NCBI GenBank assembly: GCA_902607945.1 | Contig: CACLMD010000008.1 | Coordinates: 1-37,757, forward strand | DNA: 37,757 nucleotides | Direction of reading: 5' to 3' | Source: an uncultured Pelagibacteraceae bacterium | GTDB lineage: Bacteria; Pseudomonadota; Alphaproteobacteria; Pelagibacterales; Pelagibacteraceae | Notes under the pieces: generated by a model | Databases searched by the model: none | The model's input: the letters and a program-made list of their open reading frames with translations, nothing else | What the model was told of the DNA's origin: nothing | Position numbers and translations under genes: made by a program | Shown: piece by piece, positions 31,411-37,757 of the stretch | How the letters are laid out: every line of letters starts with the position of its first letter | How positions within the stretch are numbered: the stretch's first letter is position 1

Positions 31411-31956
31411 GTGGCAAATTTAAAACAAAATTATTTTCAGAGAAGAACCAAAGATCGTGGCCCAAGATCAAACAATAGAATTTCTTCTCCAGAAGTACAA
31501 GTTATTGCAAGCAATGGCGAGAATTTAGGAATTTTAAATACTAATGAAGCTATATCAATTTCTAAAGATCAAGGATTAGATTTAATCGAAATAGCACCTA
31601 ATGCTAATCCACCAGTTTGTAAAATTATGGACATGGGTAAATATAAATATGATACCCAAAAAAAAGCTAATTTAGCAAAAAAGAAACAAAAAATTGTTTT
31701 ATTAAAAGAAATTAAAATGAGACCAGTGACGGAAACACACGATTATGAATTTAAGGTTAAGAATGCTAAAAAATTTATTTTAAAAGGAGACAAAGTTAAA
31801 TTTACAATAAGATTTAAAGGGAGAGAATTACAACATTCACATTTAGGAAATGAATTAATGATTAAGATTAAAGAAGACATGAAAGATGTGGGCAAAGTAG
31901 AGCTCAATCCTAAGTTTGATGGTAAGCAAATGATTATGGTAATTCAGCCTTTATAA
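31411..31956 (+). CDS. infC: Translation initiation factor IF-3
   Basis: Binds the 30S subunit, blocks 50S joining and checks the start codon. It has 181 residues: N-domain to about residue 85 (RISSPEVQVIASNGENLGIL, DLIEIAPNANPPVCKIMDMGKYKY) and C-domain from KEIKMRPVTETHDYEFKVKNA onward, with the RNA-facing loop FTIRFKGRELQH. The start is a GTG directly after the thrS TAA, with no intergenic base. I accept it because homology covers the N-terminus (ANLKQNYFQRRTKDRGPRSN) and no ATG is available. A non-ATG start on infC recalls the autoregulation known for E. coli infC (AUU), although GTG is a milder signal. Confidence 0.96.
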   Translation: MANLKQNYFQRRTKDRGPRSNNRISSPEVQVIASNGENLGILNTNEAISISKDQGLDLIEIAPNANPPVCKIMDMGKYKYDTQKKANLAKKKQKIVLLKEIKMRPVTETHDYEFKVKNAKKFILKGDKVKFTIRFKGRELQHSHLGNELMIKIKEDMKDVGKVELNPKFDGKQMIMVIQPL

Positions 31957-31971
31957 CCCTTAATTAAGGTT
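31955..31971 (+). promoter_or_regulatory. Imperfect palindrome after infC
   Basis: AACC, one extra C, then TTAATTAAGGTT gives an 8 bp stem-forming palindrome with a single bulge, straddling the infC stop and 40 nt before rpmI. In several bacteria the infC-rpmI-rplT leader is bound by L20 or IF-3; this small element is much simpler and only a candidate. Confidence 0.25.
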
Positions 31972-32010
31972 GTAAATCTAAATCATTCTTTGTATAACCT
32001 CGCAGAAATT

Positions 32011-32217
32011 ATGCCAAAACTTAAAACTAAAAGCTCAGCAAAAAAAAGATTTAAAATCTCGGCTAAAGGCAAAGTAATGACTGCCCAGGCTGGAAAAAGA
32101 CATGGTATGATTAAAAGAACAAATTCACAAATTAGAAAATTAAGAGGCACTACAGCGATGTCAAAACAAGATGGAAAAATTGTTAAGTCGTATATGCCGT
32201 ACAGTCTAAGAGGATAA
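32011..32217 (+). CDS. rpmI: 50S ribosomal protein L35
   Basis: A 68-residue large-subunit protein. I begin at the ATG at 32011 ([15 protein letters not shown]), the universal L35 N-terminus; an in-frame ATG 21 bp upstream would add seven residues unlike the family. The body [19 protein letters not shown] and the end YMPYSLRG are standard. Followed by rplT after a single base, the conserved infC-rpmI-rplT order. Confidence 0.97.
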   Translation: MPKLKTKSSAKKRFKISAKGKVMTAQAGKRHGMIKRTNSQIRKLRGTTAMSKQDGKIVKSYMPYSLRG

Positions 32218-32218
32218 A

Positions 32219-32575
32219 ATGGCAAGAGTTAAAAGAGGTGTAACCAGCCGAGCTAAACATAAGAAAGTTTTAAAAGCTGTTAAAGGACAATGGGGTAGAA
32301 GAAAAAATACTATTAGAGTTGCAAAGCAAGCTATGGAAAAAGCAATGCAATATGCTTACCGAGATAGAAGAAATAAAAAGAGAGATTTCAAATCACTCTG
32401 GATACAGAGAATTAATGCTGGAGTAAGAGCTGAGGGTTTGACTTATTCTAAATTTATAAATGGACTAAATAAGTGTGGAATTACAATTGATAGAAAAATT
32501 CTTGCTGAAATTGCTTATGATAGTCCAGAAGCATTTAAAACTATTGTTCAAAAAGCACAATCTGCCTTAAATTAA
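32219..32575 (+). CDS. rplT: 50S ribosomal protein L20
   Basis: A 118-residue protein that binds 23S rRNA early in large-subunit assembly, matching the family length exactly. The start [19 protein letters not shown] is the diagnostic basic helix, followed by [37 protein letters not shown] and the C-terminal domain ending in a helix. In other bacteria L20 represses its own operon. Separated from rpmI by one base. Confidence 0.98.
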   Translation: MARVKRGVTSRAKHKKVLKAVKGQWGRRKNTIRVAKQAMEKAMQYAYRDRRNKKRDFKSLWIQRINAGVRAEGLTYSKFINGLNKCGITIDRKILAEIAYDSPEAFKTIVQKAQSALN

Positions 32576-32591
32576 TCTTCTCTATTGTTTT

Positions 32592-32608
32592 TATTTCTTT
32601 AAGAAATA
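32592..32608 (+). promoter_or_regulatory. Small hairpin between rplT and pheS
   Basis: TATTTCTT and AAGAAATA form a perfect 8 bp inverted repeat around one T (in practice a 6 bp stem with a 5 nt loop), 11 nt before the pheS ATG. It has one G-C pair and no T run, so it is a weak structure. No phenylalanine-rich leader peptide is seen in the 43 bp gap. Confidence 0.25.
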
Positions 32609-32618
32609 ATCTGTAAAC

Positions 32619-33686
32619 ATGTCTGATCTTAAAAAAATAAAAGATGAATTTCTCTTAAAATTAAAAGGAAAATTAAATCTATCTGAAATAAATGAAATTA
32701 AATCTAACCTATTTGGAAAAAATGGATTGATTTCATCTCAATTTAAAAGGATAGGATCTATTGGTGAAAGGGAAAGAAAAAAATTTGCCTCAGATCTGAA
32801 TGTTATTAAGGATGAATTACAAGATTTAATAAATCTAAAAATAAATGAAATTCAAAATGCAGAAATTAATGAAAAATTAGAAAAAGAAAAAATCGATGTA
32901 ACTTTACCAGAAAGAGTTTTCACTAGAGGTAAAATTCATCCAGTTTCACAAACGATTGATGAAATTTCATCTATTTTTTCTGAAATAGGTTTTAGTGTTG
33001 AGGAGGGACCTGATGTTGAAAATGAATATAATAATTTTACTGCATTGAATACTCCTGAAAATCATCCAGCAAGAGATATGCATGATACGTTTTATTTAGA
33101 TGAAAAAAAAGAAAGAATGCTAAGAACACATACTTCTCCTGTTCAAATAAGAACTATGTTGAAAGATAAACCACCTTTTAAAATAATTGCACCTGGTAGA
33201 ACCTACAGGTCAGATAGTGATCAAACACATGCACCTATGTTTCATCAAGTTGAAGGTCTTCATATAGATAAAGATATAAATATGGGTGATTTGAAAGGAT
33301 GTTTAAATTATTTTATTAAAGAATTTTTTGAAGTTAAAAAAATTAAGATGAGATTTAGACCAAGTCACTTTCCTTTCACAGAACCATCAGCTGAAGTTGA
33401 TATAGGATATGAAATAAAAGATGGAAAAATAGTAATAGGTGAGGGTGATCAATGGCTTGAGATTTTAGGATGTGGAATGGTTCATCCAAATGTTTTAAAA
33501 AATGTAAAAGTTGATCCAATAAAATTCCAAGGATATGCATTTGGCATAGGAATTGACAGGTTAGCAATGCTTAAATATGGTATTAATGATTTAAGAGCCT
33601 TTTTTGATTGTGATTATAGATGGTTAAACCATTTTGGATTTGACCCACTAGATGTACCCACAAACTACAGGGGTTTAAGTCGATGA
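32619..33686 (+). CDS. pheS: Phenylalanyl-tRNA synthetase alpha subunit
   Basis: The catalytic subunit of the alpha2-beta2 enzyme that charges tRNA-Phe. The 355 residues include the N-terminal coiled-coil arm (1-85), motif 1 around [13 protein letters not shown], motif 2 at [20 protein letters not shown] and motif 3 at [15 protein letters not shown]. The phenylalanine-binding segment [13 protein letters not shown] is intact. The stop overlaps the pheT start (ATGA, 33683-33686), so the two subunits are translationally coupled. Confidence 0.98.
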   Translation: MSDLKKIKDEFLLKLKGKLNLSEINEIKSNLFGKNGLISSQFKRIGSIGERERKKFASDLNVIKDELQDLINLKINEIQNAEINEKLEKEKIDVTLPERVFTRGKIHPVSQTIDEISSIFSEIGFSVEEGPDVENEYNNFTALNTPENHPARDMHDTFYLDEKKERMLRTHTSPVQIRTMLKDKPPFKIIAPGRTYRSDSDQTHAPMFHQVEGLHIDKDINMGDLKGCLNYFIKEFFEVKKIKMRFRPSHFPFTEPSAEVDIGYEIKDGKIVIGEGDQWLEILGCGMVHPNVLKNVKVDPIKFQGYAFGIGIDRLAMLKYGINDLRAFFDCDYRWLNHFGFDPLDVPTNYRGLSR

Positions 33687-36091
33687 AAATTACATTTGAT
33701 TGGCTTAAAAATCATTTAAACACAAATCTAAAAGAAGAAAAACTTTTAGAGCAACTTACCAATATTGGCTTAGAGGTTGAAAGTTTTGAAAACTTATCTG
33801 AAGGACTTGATTTTTTTAAGGTAGCAAAAATTATAAAAACTGAGAAACATCCAAATGCAGATCGCCTTAAAGTTTGTGATGTTAGTGTTGGAGAAAAAGA
33901 AATTAAAAAAGTTGTATGTGGTGCTAACAACGCAAGAGCTGGATTGATTACAATTTATGCTCCTCCAGAAGCAATTATTCCAAAAACTAAAACAAAACTA
34001 GTAGTTGCAAAAATTAGAGATGTTACGTCTTATGGAATGCTTTGCTCTGAGTCTGAATTAAATCTATCAGATGAAAGTGAAGGAATAATAGAATTATCAT
34101 CATCAAAATATGAGAAAAACATCGGTAAGAGTTATTTTTCAAAGTCAAACTCAAATCTTATTGATTTATCAATTACACCAAATAGACCAGATTGTCTGGG
34201 CGTCAGAGGGATAGCTAGAGATCTTGCTGCCTCCGGTTTTGGTAAATTGAAGAATACAAATGAAAAAAAAATTAAATCTAAATTGAAGCAAACTCTCAAG
34301 GTAAAAATAAATAAAGAAAACAATCAAGGATGTGGTGCTTTTGGAAGTTGTTTAATAACTAATGTAAAAAATTCTGAAAGCCCAAAATGGTTAAAAGATA
34401 AATTAGTTTCGATCGGCCAAAAGCCAATTTCTGCGATAGTTGATATAACAAATTATGTTATGCTTGATATTAATCGTCCATTGCATGCCTATGATGCTGA
34501 TAAAATTGAAAAAGGCATCATAGTTCGAAACTCCAAATCTGGTGAAAAATTTACAGCTCTAGATAATAAAAATTATAAATTAGATAGTGACATGTGTGTG
34601 ATAAGTGATCACAAGGGTGTTTTAGGTTTAGGTGGAATTATTGGTGGCATTAGATCAGGTACAGAATTTGATACAAAAAACATATTATTAGAATCAGCCT
34701 ATTTTGAGCCCTCATCTATAAGGAATACAGCAAAAAAATTAAATTTAGATACTGATGCAAAATTCAGATTTGAAAGAGGTATCGATCCATCATCTATTGA
34801 AGAAGGCTTAAATAAAGCAGCATTATTGATTAAGGAAGTATGTGGTGGTGAAATTAGTAAAATAGATATTCAAAAAATTAAAACTTATAAAACAAAAACA
34901 ATTAAATTTGATCCTAATTTACTAAAAAAAATAGCTGGTTATACAATTTCTATCAAAGAAATGCTCAAAATTTTGAAAGATCTTGGTTTTAAATCTAAAA
35001 AAGAAAAAAATTATTTAAAACTTACCATACCATCTTGGAGACCTGATATTAATCAAGAGGTAGATGTTGTTGAAGAATTAGTAAGAATTAGTGGCTATGA
35101 CAAGATAAAAATTAAAGAACCAATAAAGGATAGAACTAAATCTACTCTGACTAAATCTCAAAAATTATTTCATTTTCTGCAGAGAGCAATCGCGTCAAAA
35201 GGTTATTTGGAGACAATTACATGGTCATTTACAGATTCAAATTTTAATAATTATTTTAGAGGGGCAAATAAAGAGATTAAGATTATTAATCCTATAAGTT
35301 CAGAGTTAGGAGTTTTAAGAAATTCAATATTTTCGAATTTAATTATGTATATTAATAAAAATTTAGATAGAGGTTTTAAAGATTTATCAATATTTGAAAT
35401 AGGACCAATTTTTACTGGTTATAATCCAGGACAGCAAAATACTGTAATTAGTGGTCTGTCAGTTGGTAAAAAATACAGATCATCTTGGATTGATAAAGAG
35501 AGAAATGTCGATATATTTGATGTTAAAAGAGATGTAGTTCAAACTTTAGTTGAGGCTGGATATAATTCTTATGAGTTTTTTATAGATTGTGAAACACCGA
35601 ATTATTATCATCCAGGTAAATCGGGAAGATTATTTTTAAATAAAGGAAAAGATCAAATTGCTGCTTATTTTGGTGAAATTCATCCAAATATTTTAAAAAG
35701 TATAGATTTAAAAACTGAGTCTTTAGTAGGTTTTGAAATTTTCATAGACAATTTAATACTTCCAACAAAAACTTTAAATAATCAAAAGATAAAATTTAAC
35801 GTTTCAGACTTTCAAAAATCTGAACGAGATTTTGCATTTATTGTAAACAAAGATGTAAAAGCTCAAGATTTAATAAATGCTATTTCAAGTATAGATCAAA
35901 ACCTAATTAGTAATATAAATGTTTTTGATGTTTATGAGGGTGAAAATATTCCGGAAAATCAAAAGTCAATAGCAATTAGTGTAACAATCCAATCTTCTGA
36001 AAAAACTCTTAATGATAGTGATTTAGAAAATATTAATAATTTAATAATCAAAACAGTTGAAAATAAAACTGGTGCTAAAATCAGATCATAG
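33683..36091 (+). CDS. pheT: Phenylalanyl-tRNA synthetase beta subunit
   Basis: The structural and editing subunit. It has 802 residues, the normal full length: a tRNA-binding (EMAP-like) domain with [14 protein letters not shown] near 53, the B3/B4 editing domain with [18 protein letters not shown] and DITNYVMLD, the B5 domain around [19 protein letters not shown], the catalytic-like core, and the C-terminal ferredoxin-fold anticodon-binding domain from about 710 ([12 protein letters not shown]). No frameshift. lepA starts 5 bp after the stop. Confidence 0.98.
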   Translation: MKITFDWLKNHLNTNLKEEKLLEQLTNIGLEVESFENLSEGLDFFKVAKIIKTEKHPNADRLKVCDVSVGEKEIKKVVCGANNARAGLITIYAPPEAIIPKTKTKLVVAKIRDVTSYGMLCSESELNLSDESEGIIELSSSKYEKNIGKSYFSKSNSNLIDLSITPNRPDCLGVRGIARDLAASGFGKLKNTNEKKIKSKLKQTLKVKINKENNQGCGAFGSCLITNVKNSESPKWLKDKLVSIGQKPISAIVDITNYVMLDINRPLHAYDADKIEKGIIVRNSKSGEKFTALDNKNYKLDSDMCVISDHKGVLGLGGIIGGIRSGTEFDTKNILLESAYFEPSSIRNTAKKLNLDTDAKFRFERGIDPSSIEEGLNKAALLIKEVCGGEISKIDIQKIKTYKTKTIKFDPNLLKKIAGYTISIKEMLKILKDLGFKSKKEKNYLKLTIPSWRPDINQEVDVVEELVRISGYDKIKIKEPIKDRTKSTLTKSQKLFHFLQRAIASKGYLETITWSFTDSNFNNYFRGANKEIKIINPISSELGVLRNSIFSNLIMYINKNLDRGFKDLSIFEIGPIFTGYNPGQQNTVISGLSVGKKYRSSWIDKERNVDIFDVKRDVVQTLVEAGYNSYEFFIDCETPNYYHPGKSGRLFLNKGKDQIAAYFGEIHPNILKSIDLKTESLVGFEIFIDNLILPTKTLNNQKIKFNVSDFQKSERDFAFIVNKDVKAQDLINAISSIDQNLISNINVFDVYEGENIPENQKSIAISVTIQSSEKTLNDSDLENINNLIIKTVENKTGAKIRS

Positions 36092-36096
36092 AAAAA

Positions 36097-37757
36097 ATGA
36101 AATCTATCGATCATATTAGAAATTTTGCAATCATTGCTCACATTGATCACGGAAAATCAACTATTGCAGATAGAATTATTCATAAATGTGGTGGGTTAAC
36201 TGAAAGAGAGATGAAGGCCCAGGTTCTTGATTCTATGGATATAGAAAGAGAACGAGGAATAACAATTAAAGCTCAAACGGTTAAATTAAACTTCAAGGCT
36301 AAAAATGGTAAAGAATATATATTAAATATAATTGATACGCCTGGACATGTTGATTTTAGTTATGAAGTTAGTAGATCATTATATGCTTGTGAGGGATCAA
36401 TATTAATTGTCGATAGCACACAGGGTGTAGAAGCCCAAACATTAGCTAATGTTTATCAAGCTTTAGATATTAATCATGAAATTATTCCTGTTTTAAATAA
36501 AACAGATTTACCTGCATCAGACATTGATCGCACAAAAAAACAAATTGAGGATGTAATAGGAATAGATACAGAGAATGCTGTCCCTTGCTCAGGAAAAACA
36601 GGAGAAGGCATTGAAGATATTTTAGAAAAAATTATAAATTTATTACCTGGACCAGAAGGTCATATATCTAGTGACCTTAAATGTTTATTGGTTGATAGTT
36701 GGTATGATACCTATCTTGGAGTTGTAATTTTAGTAAGAGTAATAAATGGAAAATTAATAAAGAATATGAAAATTAAAATGTTATCAACTAATCAAGATTA
36801 TATTGTCGAAAAAGTCGGAGTTTTTACTCCAAAAGCAAAGGATATAAACGAATTAAATGCAGGAGAAATTGGATTTATAACAACCGGTATTAAGGTTTTG
36901 TCCGAAACAAAAGTTGGAGATACAATTTGTGATGCAACAAAACCCGAGATAGATGCTCTACCTGGTTTCAAGCCAAGTAAGCCCGTTGTATTTTGTGGGT
37001 TATTTCCAGTTGATAGTTCTGAATACCAAAAATTAAAAGATGGTTTGGCAAAATTACAGCTCAATGATGCAAGTTTTTCTTTTGAAGCAGAATCTTCATC
37101 AGCACTTGGACTTGGTTTTAGATGTGGTTTTTTAGGATTACTTCATCTAGAAATTATTACTGAAAGATTAGAAAGAGAATTTGATGTAAATTTATTAACT
37201 ACAACACCAGGTGTAGTTTACAAAATAAATTTAAATAGTGGTAAAATTATAGATCTACAGAATCCATCAAATCTTCCAGATCCCACACTAATTAAATTTA
37301 TTGAGGAGCCTTGGATAAAGGCAACAGTAATTACTCCTGATCAATATTTAGGCTCAATTATTAAGATTTGTCAGGATAAAAGAGGCATTCAAACTAATTT
37401 AACATATTCAGGAAACAGGGCTGTTTTAAGTTATGAACTTCCTCTAAATGAAGTTGTTTTTGATTTCAACGATCGAATTAAATCAATAACAAGTGGTTAT
37501 GCAAGTTTTGATTATGAAATAGCAGACTACAGAGAAGGAGATTTGGTTAAATTAGGAATTTTAGTAAATGGAGAACCAGTTGATGCTCTAGCAATGATGA
37601 TACACAAAGATTTTGCACAAAGAACAGGAAGAGAAGTTTGTGAAAAATTAAAAGATTTGATTCCAAGACACAATTTTATGATACCAGTTCAAGCAGCAAT
37701 AGGTGGAAAAATTATTGCAAGAGAGACTATAAAAGGATTTAAAAAGGATGTATTAAC
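36097..37757 (+). CDS. lepA: Elongation factor 4 (LepA), 3' end cut by window edge
   Basis: A ribosome-associated GTPase. I translated it from the ATG at 36097; the frame stays open to the end of the window (553 codons visible; family about 600, so roughly the last 45-50 residues are missing). G1 is AHIDHGKST at 14-22, switch I/II are RERGITI and DTPGHVDF, G4 is NKTDLP, and the LepA-specific segments [16 protein letters not shown] and [11 protein letters not shown] confirm LepA rather than EF-G or TypA. The C-terminal domain is entered at [22 protein letters not shown]. It is 5 bp downstream of pheT and probably part of the same transcript, whereas in E. coli lepA lies beside lepB. Confidence 0.97.
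   Translation, partial: MKSIDHIRNFAIIAHIDHGKSTIADRIIHKCGGLTEREMKAQVLDSMDIERERGITIKAQTVKLNFKAKNGKEYILNIIDTPGHVDFSYEVSRSLYACEGSILIVDSTQGVEAQTLANVYQALDINHEIIPVLNKTDLPASDIDRTKKQIEDVIGIDTENAVPCSGKTGEGIEDILEKIINLLPGPEGHISSDLKCLLVDSWYDTYLGVVILVRVINGKLIKNMKIKMLSTNQDYIVEKVGVFTPKAKDINELNAGEIGFITTGIKVLSETKVGDTICDATKPEIDALPGFKPSKPVVFCGLFPVDSSEYQKLKDGLAKLQLNDASFSFEAESSSALGLGFRCGFLGLLHLEIITERLEREFDVNLLTTTPGVVYKINLNSGKIIDLQNPSNLPDPTLIKFIEEPWIKATVITPDQYLGSIIKICQDKRGIQTNLTYSGNRAVLSYELPLNEVVFDFNDRIKSITSGYASFDYEIADYREGDLVKLGILVNGEPVDALAMMIHKDFAQRTGREVCEKLKDLIPRHNFMIPVQAAIGGKIIARETIKGFKKDVL

Noticed and set aside
32592..32608. Phenylalanine attenuator before pheS
   Set aside because: No leader peptide with Phe codons, no alternative stem and no T run; the 43 bp gap is too short for a classical attenuator.

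Overview
The window is a compact, strongly AT-rich bacterial segment, judged by eye from the sequence and from K/I/N-rich proteins. It best fits a streamlined marine alphaproteobacterium of the SAR11/Pelagibacterales type. That placement is inference. It rests on base composition, near-zero intergenic spacing, the tlpA/argH/small lipoprotein/lysA block, the SUV3-like helicase-ferredoxin-CarD block, a HIG1-type small membrane protein, and a proteobacterial-style homodimeric pyruvate dehydrogenase E1. There is no phage, transposon, integrase, CRISPR array or rRNA.

Layout. 1-3202: lysA (truncated by the window edge), a tiny lipoprotein and argH on the minus strand; a TlpA-like thioredoxin on plus; a HIG1-type membrane protein on minus. 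3252-6122: an alpha/beta hydrolase and an HNH protein on plus, converging on the minus-strand run dedA-like, dsbB, coq7. 6184-7985: tRNA-Leu(CAA) followed almost without a gap by an acyl-CoA synthetase. 8110-8336: a free-standing unit with a TTGACA promoter element, a 5' hairpin, a strong ribosome binding site, a 26-residue peptide that is 19/26 Lys or Arg, and the only convincing intrinsic terminator in the window. 8335-12926 (minus): PaaI-type thioesterase, SUV3-like helicase, TerB-like protein, 7Fe ferredoxin, and a CarD protein with a long lysine-rich N-terminal tail. 13060-15245: a family 2 glycosyltransferase, tRNA-Arg(ACG), and a thiolase. 15455-20662: aceE carrying its own lipoyl domain, aceF, and a DMT exporter. 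20659-21426: uppP. 21609-27556: gltD-gltB. 27553-29493: an ABHD10-like hydrolase and a family 4 glycosyltransferase. 29494-37757: thrS-infC-rpmI-rplT-pheS-pheT-lepA, a translation run cut by the right edge.

How it works together. Most genes are core metabolism and translation: the ends of the lysine and arginine pathways, pyruvate to acetyl-CoA, acetoacetyl-CoA thiolysis or synthesis, ammonia assimilation by GOGAT, ubiquinone hydroxylation, periplasmic thiol chemistry, undecaprenyl phosphate recycling, and initiation factor, ribosomal proteins and tRNA synthetases.

The items most worth a second look are: the ultra-basic peptide unit facing the CarD gene with its own lysine-rich tail; the lipoyl domain fused to AceE, closely similar to the one in AceF; an A9 tract that splits the small lipoprotein frame before lysA; the acyl-CoA synthetase starting 7 nt after a tRNA; and several genes whose -10 box lies so close to the ATG that leaderless mRNAs are likely.
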